Origin: Pseudomonadota bacterium
GTDB taxonomy: Bacteria > Desulfobacterota > Desulfovibrionia > Desulfovibrionales > Desulfovibrionaceae
Reading direction: 5' to 3'
Assembly: GCA_023433925.1 (NCBI GenBank)
Contig: JAEYTO010000002.1
Span: 1-56,434 of the forward strand
DNA length: 56,434 bases
Under the pieces are notes generated by a model, which made no database searches, had not been told where the DNA came from, and worked only from the letters and a program-made list of their open reading frames with translations. Position 1 is the stretch's first letter. The number at the start of each line of letters is the position of its first letter. The position numbers and the translations under genes were made by a program. Of the stretch, positions 44,499 through 53,219 are shown one piece after another.

Positions 44499-47171
44499 TC
44501 ATGGTCCATCTTCCCTGAGGTCGGCAAGGCTGCCCGCCAAAGACCTGGCCAAGGCCAACTGGTCGATGCGGCACTCGACCTTGCCATCTATGCGGGCCGC
44601 CAGGACCTCACGCAGTATCCTGCCGTAGGCAGGGCCAGGCTCCAGGCCCAATTTGCGCAGGTCCTCGCCGCCGATCTCCAAGGTGATGTGCCTGACCCGC
44701 GTCAGGTAGACGGAGATGGCCTTCTTCATTTGCTCCCGTGTGCATTTGGCCATGAGCAGCAGGACTCCTTCCACGGGCAGCTCATGCAGAAGGGTGTAAA
44801 GCCTGCTCATGGGCTCGCCTGAACGGCTCCAGTGAATGAGCTTGCCCAAAGCCTGGCCCGTATGCTCGCGCAGGGAGATGAAGTCGCGGCGCTGCCGTTC
44901 GGTGAGCGCAAGGTTGAGTGTGACCTGGGCGACTTCCTCGGGCGGCAGGACGCCGCACAGGCCCAGAAGGTAGAGCTTCCAGGACTCGACCGCGGGCTCC
45001 TCGTAGAGCATGCGATACCAGTTTCGCACGCTTTCCACCTCCTCAAGGAAGTGGATGAGCTGCTCATCGAGCTTGAGGCTTGGATGGATGTAGGCAAGGA
45101 GATTGAACTCCTCCATGCGCCGCAGGCAGCGCAGGACGTTCTTCTCGTCGAAGATGAGCCGTAGCTCATGGAAGATGCGTGAGCCGGAGAGCCGCTGGAA
45201 AAAGTTCATCTGCACGGCGTTGCGGATGAGCCGCTCGGTCTGGCCGCCGATGCGGAAATCGAAGCGCTGCTCGAAGCGGACGGCGCGCAGGATGCGTGTG
45301 GGATCTTCCACGAAGCTCAAGGAGTGGAGCGCGCGAATGATCTTGTCCTTGATGTCCCTCTGGGCGCCGAAGAAATCCTCCAGAAGTCCGAAGCGATTGG
45401 TGTTGAGGTGCACGGCCAAGGCATTGATGGTGAAGTCTCGGCGATAGAGGTCCATCTTGATGGATGAGAGCTCCACTACTGGCAGGGCGGCCGGGTATTC
45501 GTAGTATTCGAGCCTGGCCGTGGCCACGTCGATGCGCTGGCCGTCCGGGAGGATGATCACCGCTGTCTTGAATTTCTGATGGGCCTTGACCCTGCCGTTC
45601 AGTTCCGCGGCAAGCTTCTGAGCAAAGGGAATGCCTTCGCCCTCCACCACGAGATCGATGTCGAAGTTCGGCTGGCGCAGAAGGATGTCCCGCACAAAAC
45701 CGCCCACGGCGAAGACCTCGAAGCCGCTCTCCTCGCCAAGCCTGCCGGCCAAGACAAGGATGTCGAGAATATTCCTGGGCAGCCTGTCCCGAAGCTGGTT
45801 GGCGATATTCCTCTTCTGCTTCTTGTCGGGCAACAATGATTCCGGGATGCGCGCGGGCTCCTCAACGAGGATGTTGATGAGGTCCGTGCGCGTGAGCACA
45901 CCGACGATGCGCCCGTTGCCCACTACCGGCGCAAGGCGCTGCCGCTGGCCAATGATGATGTCCATGGCCCGCTGCAACCCGTCGGCCGGCGAGAGGGCGG
46001 CCACGTCCCTGGCCATGTACTCCCGGACCTCCACTTCCCCGAGCCCGTGGGCGATGGCCTTGTCTGCCAGCTCGTGCTCCAGGAGGCCCACGCACCGGCT
46101 GTCTTGGGGATCGACGACCGGCACGGCCTTGAGGCCGAAGCGGGTCATGATCTCCGCCGCCTTGGCCATGGTCTTGTTCTTGGTGACCACAACCGCCGGC
46201 CGCGACATGAGCCCGTCCACCGTCATCTGCGTGTTGATGCTGGCCAGGAGCAGGGACAGAATCTCATCCTTGATCTGGGTCAGCGTGCGGTCCTTGATGG
46301 ATGCCGAGGCGGCGTAGGAATGGCCCCCGCCGCCGAAGCGCTCGCAAATGGCCGCCACGTCCGCGCGCTCGTCTCGCGAGCGTGCCACGAGTTGGACGCG
46401 GTCGTCCATGCGGCCCAGGGCGAAAAGCACCTTGATGTTCTCCATTTCCATGAGCTTGTGGGCCAGGAAGGCGAAGTCGCCCACGTAATGCTCCATGGTC
46501 GCGTCGGCCATGACCACCTCGACTCCGTTGATCTCGTGGGTGGTGGCGGATTCGAGCATGGAGTTGAGGATCGAGACCTGTTGGGCCGTGAGCTCGCGGG
46601 TGATGAGGTCCGAGACGACCTCCAGGTCGCTGCCCTTGTGCCGGAGCCAGGCCGCGGCCTCCAGGTCGTAGCCCGTGGTGGAGCCGAAGGTGAAGGAGCC
46701 CGTGTCCTCGTAGAGGCCCAGGGCCACGGCCGTGGCCTCTTCTGGACCGATATCGACGCCCTTGTCCTTCAGCTCATGGATGATGATGGCCGCGCAGGAG
46801 CCCCAAGGCTTCCAGACCTGACGCTGGGCGGCGAGGTCGTCCTCGGAGTCGGGGTGATGGTCGTAGGTGTGGATCTCAAGACCAGGATTGTCCAGCACGG
46901 CCTTGACGTGCTCGATACGCGAGCGCTGTCTGGTGTCCACGACCACGAGGCGCTTGACCCGCGTGAGGTCCATATCCTTGGCCGCGACGAAATTGAACAG
47001 GTAGATGGCGCTCTGGATGTAGAAGGTGCGCAGGGATTTTTCCTGGCTGCCTGGAAAGATAAGCGCGGCCCCAGGATAGAGCTTGCCTGCCGCGATGATG
47101 GAGGAAAAGCAGTCGAAGTCGGCATTGGCGTGGCCGGTGACAATGGTGTCCGCGACGATCTTCTGGCCCAT
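44499..47171 (-). CDS. DHH-CBS-CBS-poly(A) polymerase/tRNA nucleotidyltransferase fusion
   Basis: 890 residues. Domain order: DHH phosphoesterase (about 1-310; TGHANADFDCFSS, VVVDTRQRS, TYDHHPDS, GLYEDTGSF, FGGGGHSYAAS), two CBS domains (about 315-440), and a class II nucleotidyltransferase (about 480-890; VGGFVRDILLRQPNFDIDLV with GG and DxD, then RRDFTINALAV and RILRAVRFEQRF). The last part adds A or CCA to tRNA ends. In some bacteria such fusions add the final A of CCA while another enzyme adds CC. The reaction of this one is inferred. The ribosome-binding site is weak and a structured leader precedes it. Confidence 0.88.
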   Translation of the reverse strand: MGQKIVADTIVTGHANADFDCFSSIIAAGKLYPGAALIFPGSQEKSLRTFYIQSAIYLFNFVAAKDMDLTRVKRLVVVDTRQRSRIEHVKAVLDNPGLEIHTYDHHPDSEDDLAAQRQVWKPWGSCAAIIIHELKDKGVDIGPEEATAVALGLYEDTGSFTFGSTTGYDLEAAAWLRHKGSDLEVVSDLITRELTAQQVSILNSMLESATTHEINGVEVVMADATMEHYVGDFAFLAHKLMEMENIKVLFALGRMDDRVQLVARSRDERADVAAICERFGGGGHSYAASASIKDRTLTQIKDEILSLLLASINTQMTVDGLMSRPAVVVTKNKTMAKAAEIMTRFGLKAVPVVDPQDSRCVGLLEHELADKAIAHGLGEVEVREYMARDVAALSPADGLQRAMDIIIGQRQRLAPVVGNGRIVGVLTRTDLINILVEEPARIPESLLPDKKQKRNIANQLRDRLPRNILDILVLAGRLGEESGFEVFAVGGFVRDILLRQPNFDIDLVVEGEGIPFAQKLAAELNGRVKAHQKFKTAVIILPDGQRIDVATARLEYYEYPAALPVVELSSIKMDLYRRDFTINALAVHLNTNRFGLLEDFFGAQRDIKDKIIRALHSLSFVEDPTRILRAVRFEQRFDFRIGGQTERLIRNAVQMNFFQRLSGSRIFHELRLIFDEKNVLRCLRRMEEFNLLAYIHPSLKLDEQLIHFLEEVESVRNWYRMLYEEPAVESWKLYLLGLCGVLPPEEVAQVTLNLALTERQRRDFISLREHTGQALGKLIHWSRSGEPMSRLYTLLHELPVEGVLLLMAKCTREQMKKAISVYLTRVRHITLEIGGEDLRKLGLEPGPAYGRILREVLAARIDGKVECRIDQLALARSLAGSLADLREDGP

Positions 47172-47640
47172 AGTTAATCCATTGGGAAATCCCCCGGCCG
47201 TGCCGGGGGACCGTCAAAGTTTGACAGCCCCAGGAGCAGAGGAAAGCCTCCCTCCTGTGAACCTCTCAAAGTTCGCAGGAAAGGAGGCCTTCAGGGTACA
47301 ACATTCAAAGTTTAAGCCACACGGTATGGGACTGCAAGTATCATGTCGGGATTCAGAAATGCCGGAGAAAAGTGCTTTACAGAGGCATCCGGAGAGAACT
47401 CGTAGACGTGCTGCGGGAACTGGCTCGGCGGAAAGAGAGCCGGATTTCTTAGGGAGCTTGCGATCGGATCGCGTTCATGTGTGTCTGTCGATTCCCTCGA
47501 AGTATGCGCTGTGCCAAGTGATCGATTCATGAAGGGAAAAAGCGCGATCCATGTAACGCGGATATGCGGTGATCGGCTTCCGGGGCTTCAGGCCAGCCAA
47601 AAAGAAAAAGGCCCTGAAGTTTCAGGGCCTTAAGTCTCTA
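47172..47640. other. Leader and intergenic region with structured sequence
   Basis: No gene is supported in these 469 bases. Near the start of the minus-strand gene lie an eight-pair hairpin (CCCCCGGC 47191-47198, GCCGGGGG 47202-47209), a 13-base palindrome GTCAAAGTTTGAC (47213-47225), and a long imperfect hairpin (47246-47288: GCCTCC/GGAGGC, CCTG/CAGG, GAA/TTC). TCAAAGTT occurs at 47214, 47266 and 47305. The stretch 47313-47597 shows nothing clear. Confidence 0.55.
47598..47631 (-). terminator. Terminator of the tRNA(CAU) gene
   Basis: Stem AAGGCCCTGAA (47608-47618) with TTCAGGGCCTT (47621-47631). Read on the minus strand it is followed by a T-rich run (RC of AAAAAGAAAAA), so it ends the tRNA transcript. 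Confidence 0.88.
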
Positions 47641-47717
47641 TGGTAGCAAGGGAGGGACTTGAACCCCCGACACTGCGGGTATGAACCGCATGCTCTAACC
47701 AACTGAGCTACCTTGCC
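47641..47717 (-). tRNA. tRNA with CAU anticodon (probably elongator Met)
   Basis: 77 bases with encoded CCA. Acceptor GGCAAGG pairs with CCTTGCT, making the first pair G1-U72; D arm GCTC…GAGC; anticodon arm TGCGG-TTCATAC-CCGCA; T arm GGGGG-TTCAAGT-CCCTC. The absence of three GC pairs next to the anticodon argues against initiator tRNA. Elongator Met is likeliest; an Ile tRNA whose CAU becomes lysidine-modified cannot be excluded from sequence alone. Confidence 0.9.
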
Positions 47718-47755
47718 ACGAATTGCCGCGCGAGAATCACCCGCGCGGGAGCGAT

Positions 47756-47784
47756 TAACTACTCGTTCTCGGCGCTAATGGCAA
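47756..47784 (-). promoter_or_regulatory. Possible promoter of the tRNA(CAU) gene
   Basis: Read on the minus strand, TTGCCA (47784-47779) and TAGTTA (47761-47756) are 17 bases apart, followed by a GC-rich stretch before the tRNA. The -10 box is poor. Confidence 0.35.
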
Positions 47785-47818
47785 GAGGGTGCGAGCATTT
47801 TTTTTCCGGCCTGCGGTT

Positions 47819-48676
47819 CTAGCTGTTCGTTCCCCAGAAAAGGAGCACCAGCGGAGCCAGGATGAGCCTGTAATAGGCAAAGGGCCGCAGGGTGGTCTTG
47901 CCGAGCAAGGCGATGAACCATTTGACCGCCGCCCAAGCCGAGATGAACGAAACGCCGAATCCAACCGCCAGGAATGTCAGGTCGGAACTCGTAAAGCTAT
48001 CAAGGCTCTTGAGCAGTTCCAGACCGGTGGCCGCGACCATGATGGGCACCGCGGCGATGAAGGAATATTCGGCAGCCATGGTCCGGCGGGCGCCGAGGAT
48101 CATGCCGCCCATGATCGTGGCCGCCGAGCGCGAGAAGCCTGGCCACAGAGCCAGGCACTGGAAGCAGCCGATGCCCAGGGCGAGGAGCGGAGTCATGTCG
48201 TCCAGGCATTCGAAGCGCGGCTTCAGGCGCAAAGTCTCGACCGCGAGGATGATGACCGCCCCTGCGCCGAGCGCCCAGGCCACCGTGGATGGCCCGAAGA
48301 GGTGTTCCTTGATGAGGTCGTGGGACGCCAAGCCAAGCAGCGAAGCGGGCAGGGACGTCAGGAAGAGGAGGAATAATCCGCGCATGCCGGCGAAACGTGT
48401 CTTGCCCCCTGAACCGGACGCCAGCTCAATGGCCTGATCCCGTTCCGGCTCGATCACAGAGGGAACCACGAGGCCCAGGAACCGCCGCCAGTAGAGCACT
48501 GCCACGGCCAGAATGGCCCCAAGCTGAATGACCACGTCGAAGGTGGCGATCTTCTGCCCCGACAGCCCGAGCAGGGAATTGGCCAGGATGAGATGACCGG
48601 TGCTCGAAATGGGCAGAAACTCGGTGATTCCTTCGACGATCCCGAGCACCACCGCCGAGAGCAAGGAGTCCATCAT
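47819..48676 (-). CDS. uppP: Undecaprenyl-diphosphatase UppP (BacA)
   Basis: 285 residues starting at the first of two adjacent ATG codons (48674-48676); the second is better spaced from GGAGG. A polytopic membrane protein that recycles the undecaprenyl carrier of cell-wall synthesis. The motif EGITEFLPISSTGHLIL near residue 15 and the PGFSRSAATIMGG motif near 170 are the two active-site segments; the usual Gly of SRSG is Ala. Seven or eight hydrophobic spans are present. It diverges from the next gene. Confidence 0.94.
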   Translation of the reverse strand: MMDSLLSAVVLGIVEGITEFLPISSTGHLILANSLLGLSGQKIATFDVVIQLGAILAVAVLYWRRFLGLVVPSVIEPERDQAIELASGSGGKTRFAGMRGLFLLFLTSLPASLLGLASHDLIKEHLFGPSTVAWALGAGAVIILAVETLRLKPRFECLDDMTPLLALGIGCFQCLALWPGFSRSAATIMGGMILGARRTMAAEYSFIAAVPIMVAATGLELLKSLDSFTSSDLTFLAVGFGVSFISAWAAVKWFIALLGKTTLRPFAYYRLILAPLVLLFWGTNS

Positions 48677-48812
48677 TCCTCCATTGGTCTGGTCCAGTCC
48701 ATCAGCTTGAGAGGCCTAGCCCATGCCGCTCCAAGTTGCAAGCCGGCTCCAGGTCGTGTACGAAAGCGCTCTGCGGCGAACCCCGCCGCCTAAGCTGTAA
48801 AGAGGGAGAAGC

Positions 48813-49007
48813 ATGCCCACCATCGTTCCCCAGAGCGAGCTGCACCGGAAGGCCGTGCAATGGATTAGCGAGCGCCGGCCCCGGGAGTGTGACGCCGCCT
48901 GCCTCGCCAGGCTGATCGACGAGGCGGCCATGCGTTTCAATATGGGTCCCCTCGATGTGGAATTCCTGCAACGGTTCTTCCGAGAAGGCCCCGAAGAGGG
49001 AGAATAG
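48813..49007 (+). CDS. Small protein of unknown function ahead of lptF
   Basis: 64 residues, ATG 48813 with GAGGGAGAA a few bases upstream, stop TAG 49005-49007. The sequence is charged and mostly helical (HRKAVQWISERRPRECDAAC, LIDEAAMRFNMGPLDVEFLQ), with no membrane span. Its stop is in the same frame as lptF, and the spacing leaves almost no room for an lptF ribosome-binding site except within its own end. No family is recognised. Confidence 0.7.
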   Translation: MPTIVPQSELHRKAVQWISERRPRECDAACLARLIDEAAMRFNMGPLDVEFLQRFFREGPEEGE

Positions 49008-49010
49008 GCC

Positions 49011-50195
49011 CTGCGGCTGACCCCGTTCAAGCTCTCCAGCGAGCAGGTCTTCAAGGAGCTGCTCCTGAGCTTTTCTATTTGCCTCGGCTCGCTCCTGACG
49101 CTCATCCTCATTGGCAGGATGCTCCAGTTGAAGGAGATATTCCTGGGGCAGAGCCTTGGCATCATGGAGATCGGCAAGCTCTTCTTCTATCTGAGCCCGT
49201 TCTTCCTGCTCCTGCTCATGCCCATCAGCTGCATGCTGGCTGTTTTCCTAACCTTTCTGCGCATGAGCAGCGAGCGGGAGCTCGTGGCGCTCAAGGCGGG
49301 CGGAGCAAGCCTGTACCGCTTGCTTCCAGCCCCGGTCCTGTTCTGCACCCTGTGCTCTCTGGCCAGCTTGTTTGTCGCGTTCTGGGGCATTTCCTGGGGC
49401 ATGGACAACTTCCGGGCCACAGTTCTCGAATTCGCGCGCAACCGGACCCAGATCATGATTCAGCCGGGCGTGTTCAACAACGACTTTCCGGGCTTGACCA
49501 TCTTTGCCGAGAAGTACGATCCCGGCAATCAAGAGATGCGCCTCATCTTCGTTCAGGACAAGCGGAGCGACAAGGCCATCGCGACCATCGTCGCGCAACA
49601 GGGCAGGGTGGTGACCGACAAGGTCAAGGGCAGGCTGCAATTCCTGCTCTCCGATGGCACCATTTATCAGATGACCGAAAACCAAGTGTACTCCCTGAAG
49701 TTCGCCTCGTATCTCGTCAACCTGGACATCTGGAAAGCACTGAAGACCGAGCAGATGACCGAGGCCAAACCCCGGGAGATGTCCATCACGGAGTTGCGCA
49801 GACTCGCGGCTGATCCGCAATTGGCTGAGGTCAAAAATGCTGACTACGTGCGGCGGGTGCAAGTCGAAATACAGAAACGCTATACCTTGCCCATGGCATG
49901 CCTTGTCCTCGGTCTTTTCGCATTGCCGTTCGCCTGCTCGTTCCAAGGCGTCAAGCAGTACGTCGGCGTGCTCATGGCCCTGGGCATGTTCCTGGTCTAC
50001 TACAGCTTCTACTCGATCAACATAAGCCTCGGCGAGTCCGGCATCCTGTCGCCGCTGATCGGATTATGGCTTCCCAATGTCGTGTTCCTTGTCTTGGCTG
50101 TCATGGGCATACGTCTGACGGCCAAGGAAAAATCCCTCAGGCTGGGCGACTGGCTGAATAACCTGCGCATGCCGATCAGAAAGAAACGCCCATGA
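49011..50195 (+). CDS. lptF: LPS export permease LptF, probable CTG start
   Basis: 394 residues when started at CTG 49011 (GGGAG eight bases upstream). The first ATG in frame, 49119, would cut off the first membrane span (sequence FKELLLSFSICLGSLLTLIL at about residues 15-34), which LptF needs. Six spans in two groups of three surround a periplasmic beta-jellyroll (about 120-270). LptF and LptG form the membrane part of the ABC exporter that lifts lipopolysaccharide to the outer membrane. It overlaps lptG by four bases. Confidence 0.87.
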   Translation: MRLTPFKLSSEQVFKELLLSFSICLGSLLTLILIGRMLQLKEIFLGQSLGIMEIGKLFFYLSPFFLLLLMPISCMLAVFLTFLRMSSERELVALKAGGASLYRLLPAPVLFCTLCSLASLFVAFWGISWGMDNFRATVLEFARNRTQIMIQPGVFNNDFPGLTIFAEKYDPGNQEMRLIFVQDKRSDKAIATIVAQQGRVVTDKVKGRLQFLLSDGTIYQMTENQVYSLKFASYLVNLDIWKALKTEQMTEAKPREMSITELRRLAADPQLAEVKNADYVRRVQVEIQKRYTLPMACLVLGLFALPFACSFQGVKQYVGVLMALGMFLVYYSFYSINISLGESGILSPLIGLWLPNVVFLVLAVMGIRLTAKEKSLRLGDWLNNLRMPIRKKRP

Positions 50196-51274
50196 AAATC
50201 TTGAATCGGTACCTGCTGCGGCAGAATATGTACCTCATGGGCGTTTGCCTGTGCCTGGGCATCACCATATACCTTCTGTCGGACTTGTTTGAGCGGCTGG
50301 ACGACTTCCTGGAGGCCGGCCTGGGCCTCAAGGTCATGCTTCTTTATTTCGGCGTGAAGATCCCGCTCATCATCTCCCAAATCATGCCTGCGGTTTTCCT
50401 GGTCGCCACACTCGTTCAGCTCTCGACCATGCAGGCGAATCGGGAGCTTCTCGCCTTGCGGGCGGGCGGGGTATCCTTCAAGGCGATCATCGCCTTCTTT
50501 TTCGTGTACAGCCTATTCTGGTCCGGAGCCCAGCTCTTCTTCTCCCAATACGTTGGAGTCAAGGGTATGGAGTACTCCAAAGTCATCTGGGCGAAGGACG
50601 TTCGAGGCAGGAATATCGAGCAGAGGGCCCTGTCCCAGTTGTGGTTCCGCGACGGGGATAAGATCATCCATATGGACACCGTCCAACCCGCCCTTGGACA
50701 GGGGCGCGGCCTGACCATCCACCGATTGTCCCAGGACAGGCGCTCGGTGGATCAGTTCATCACGGCATCAGCTTTCAGGCTGCTGGGTGATGAATGGGAG
50801 TTGATGAATGTCAATATCATCGAGCCGGCCGACTTCTCCACGGAGCATAGGACCGCCATGCGAATGCCCATGGGCGAGGCGCTGCGATCCATCACCATGG
50901 CCAAGTCCAAGGATAACCCGGGACAGCTTCCTCTATGGGAATTGAGCAGGGTCATACGCCAGCTCGAAGCCACAGGCTCCAACGTGGAAGGCCTAAGAAC
51001 CATCTGGCACGGCAAGGTATCCTATGCCATGTCCATCACGGTCATGGCTTTCCTGGCCATGGCCATCGTCACGTTCCAGCGCAACATCTACCTGAACCTG
51101 ACCGCGGGCCTTGTGGCGACGTTCTTGTTTTACGGCCTATACGTGCTGGGCTCGTCGGCAGGCGAGATGGGGCTCTTGCCTCCGTTCGCGGGGGCCTGGA
51201 TGGGCAACGTCGTCTTCATTCTCGCAGCCGTCGCTCGTTTGTTCTGGAGAAGCATCGGAAGCTCGGGGCGCTAA
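50192..51274 (+). CDS. lptG: LPS export permease LptG
   Basis: 360 residues, ATG 50192 overlapping the lptF stop (ATGA). It shows the LptG start RYLLRQNMYLMGVCLCLG, spans 1-3, a periplasmic jellyroll (about 110-270) and a second set of spans (YAMSITVMAFLAMAIVTF). With LptF and the ATPase LptB it exports LPS. Its stop shares bases with that of engB on the other strand. Confidence 0.92.
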   Translation: MKILNRYLLRQNMYLMGVCLCLGITIYLLSDLFERLDDFLEAGLGLKVMLLYFGVKIPLIISQIMPAVFLVATLVQLSTMQANRELLALRAGGVSFKAIIAFFFVYSLFWSGAQLFFSQYVGVKGMEYSKVIWAKDVRGRNIEQRALSQLWFRDGDKIIHMDTVQPALGQGRGLTIHRLSQDRRSVDQFITASAFRLLGDEWELMNVNIIEPADFSTEHRTAMRMPMGEALRSITMAKSKDNPGQLPLWELSRVIRQLEATGSNVEGLRTIWHGKVSYAMSITVMAFLAMAIVTFQRNIYLNLTAGLVATFLFYGLYVLGSSAGEMGLLPPFAGAWMGNVVFILAAVARLFWRSIGSSGR

Positions 51275-51873
51275 GGCGCCTCCTCATCCAGGACCACGCC
51301 CGCGGCGGCATCGAACGCACGCCAAAGAGCATCCCGGCCCAGCCCCGAGCGGGCGGAGAAGACCAGCGGCCGGCTGGTTTCGCGCAGGATATCGGACCAA
51401 TCCCTTTGCCGTTTGGAGCGCTCCGCCTGTGTGCACTGATCGGCCTTGGTCAGCACCGCGAGGATGGGCATGCCGATCTGGCGGAGGTAGGATCCCAGCT
51501 CAAGGTCGAGCTTCTGCGGAGGAAGCCGGCAGTCAATGAGCATGGCCACGGCCCGCAGGGAAGAGGCCTTGCCGATGTAGGCTTCGATGAGCCTTGCCCA
51601 ACTCTGACGTTCCTCCTTGGAGCAGCGCGCATAACCGTAGCCGGGCAGGTCCACGAGGTAGTAGTCGCCAGGCGTGACGAGATAGAAGTTGATGCTTCTC
51701 GTTTTCCCCGGAGTGCCGCTGGTCCTGGCCAGCTTTTTGGTCCCCGCGAGCGCGTTGATGAGCGAGGATTTGCCGACGTTGGAGCGGCCGGCCAAGGCGA
51801 CTTGCGGCGCGTCAGGCACGACAAGCTGGCCTGCCGTATAGATGGTGCTTGCGAGCTGGACTACCCGATGCAT
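51271..51873 (-). CDS. engB: Ribosome biogenesis GTPase YihA/YsxC/EngB
   Basis: 200 residues from ATG 51871-51873 with GAGGAAAC upstream; the open frame continues upstream but without family sequence. The GTPase motifs are AGRSNVGKSSLINAL (G1), GTPGKTRSINFY (G2 region), DLPGYGYA (G3), LTKADQ (G4) and FSARSG (G5). EngB helps assemble the 50S subunit. The 3' end overlaps lptG by four bases. Confidence 0.94.
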   Translation of the reverse strand: MHRVVQLASTIYTAGQLVVPDAPQVALAGRSNVGKSSLINALAGTKKLARTSGTPGKTRSINFYLVTPGDYYLVDLPGYGYARCSKEERQSWARLIEAYIGKASSLRAVAMLIDCRLPPQKLDLELGSYLRQIGMPILAVLTKADQCTQAERSKRQRDWSDILRETSRPLVFSARSGLGRDALWRAFDAAAGVVLDEEAP

Positions 51874-52046
51874 GTTTCCTCGACTTGTTAAAATACATTG
51901 CCGCTTTGGCCAGGCGTCACAATCGTCGGATGCCCCGCCGGCTTGTCTTCGCCGCCCCGAGCGGATATATAACCCAAGATTCGCCAAGCCTCCACCACGC
52001 TCAGGACTCGCTCGGCGGCCGCATCCGCCGGAAAAGGCAAATTCGC

Positions 52047-52520
52047 ATGGCAACCTATGACATCCTCGTGCTCAACGGTCCCAATCTGGGCCATCTCGGC
52101 CGGCGCCAGCCCGAGATTTACGGCTCCCAAGGCATGGACGATCTGCCCGCAATGTTCCGCGAGCTCATGGGGCACAAGGCTGGCGAGGTCCGGCTATCCT
52201 TTCACCAGAGCAATTCCGAGGGCGGGCTTATCGATCGTCTGGAGCAGGCCTGGAAAGAAGGGGTCCATGGCATTGCCCTTAATGCCGGCGCCTACACCCA
52301 CACAAGCTTGGCTTTGGCGGACTGCCTGGCCTGGATCGGGATACCATGCGTGGAAGTGCACTTGAGCAACATCTGGGCCCGCACGGACGAGCCGCTTCGC
52401 CAAAAAAGCTTCATCGGGACCAAGTGCATCGGCGTTGTTGCCGGATTCGGCCTCTTGAGTTATGCCCTGGCCGTGCAAGCGCTGTGGAGACACCTTTCCT
52501 CGAGCGAAACCAAGCAATAA
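52047..52520 (+). CDS. aroQ: 3-dehydroquinate dehydratase, type II
   Basis: 157 residues from ATG 52047 (AAGG nine bases before). It catalyses the third step of the shikimate pathway. NGPNLGHLGRRQPEIYG carries the catalytic tyrosine (Tyr25) and arginine; FHQSNSEG, NAGAYTHTS and VEVHLSNI, with its histidine, complete the site. Length equals the family. The gap of 173 bases before it also holds the engB start. Confidence 0.96.
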   Translation: MATYDILVLNGPNLGHLGRRQPEIYGSQGMDDLPAMFRELMGHKAGEVRLSFHQSNSEGGLIDRLEQAWKEGVHGIALNAGAYTHTSLALADCLAWIGIPCVEVHLSNIWARTDEPLRQKSFIGTKCIGVVAGFGLLSYALAVQALWRHLSSSETKQ

Positions 52521-52541
52521 TAGCGTATTAGCGGAGGCACC

Positions 52542-53099
52542 ATGCTTTCCACGTCTTCGTTCAGGCCGGGCCTGAAGATCGAGATAGACAACACCCCCTA
52601 CGAGATCGTCGAGTTCCTGCACGTTAAGCCAGGCAAGGGCGGAGCATTCGTGCGCACCAAGCTGCGCAATCTTCTCAACGGCAGAGTCACGGACCAGACA
52701 TTCCGCTCCGGCGAGAAGTTCTCCAAGCCCGATCTGGCCACCAAGGCCATGCAATACCTTTATCGCGACGGCAGCGATTACGTGTTCATGGACATGGAAA
52801 CCTACGAGCAGGTCCACGTGAGCGAGGACAAGCTCAGCGACAAGTGGGGCTTCATCAAGGAAGGCAAGGAAGTCCAGGTCCTCCTTTATAGGGGCGAGTT
52901 GCTGGATCTCGACCTGCCGGCGTCGGTCGAGCTGCAGGTGGTGGAGGCGGAGCCCGGCATCCAGGGCGACCGGGTGAGCAACGCCACCAAGCCCGCCAAG
53001 CTTGAGACTGGCCTGCAAGTCAAGGTGCCGCTCTTCGTCAACCAGGGCGACACGATCAAGATCGATACCCGCACGGGCGACTACATCAGCCGGGTGTAG
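52542..53099 (+). CDS. efp: Elongation factor P
   Basis: 185 residues, ATG 52542 behind GCGGAGG. EF-P helps the ribosome form peptide bonds at poly-proline stretches. The tip lysine of domain I is Lys32 in HVKPGKGGAF. The rest shows the three-beta-barrel order (QYLYRDGSDYVFMD, VKVPLFVNQGDTIKIDTR, TGDYISRV). No epmA/epmB-like gene is adjacent, so the modification of Lys32 is open. Confidence 0.96.
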   Translation: MLSTSSFRPGLKIEIDNTPYEIVEFLHVKPGKGGAFVRTKLRNLLNGRVTDQTFRSGEKFSKPDLATKAMQYLYRDGSDYVFMDMETYEQVHVSEDKLSDKWGFIKEGKEVQVLLYRGELLDLDLPASVELQVVEAEPGIQGDRVSNATKPAKLETGLQVKVPLFVNQGDTIKIDTRTGDYISRV

Positions 53100-53219
53100 C
53101 GACTCCGCGGCAACAAATTGCGGCGGGGGCGGCGCTGGCTGCTCCCGCATCGTTTGTGTTTTCTCCGACCATTCAGGTCATCCCGCACCGATCGCGCTCG
53201 GGCCGAATCCATCGATCTC

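Noticed and set aside
47313..47532. A 69-codon plus-strand frame between the DHH-fusion leader and the tRNA
   Set aside because: Arg/Ser-rich, no ribosome-binding site, and no membrane or domain pattern.
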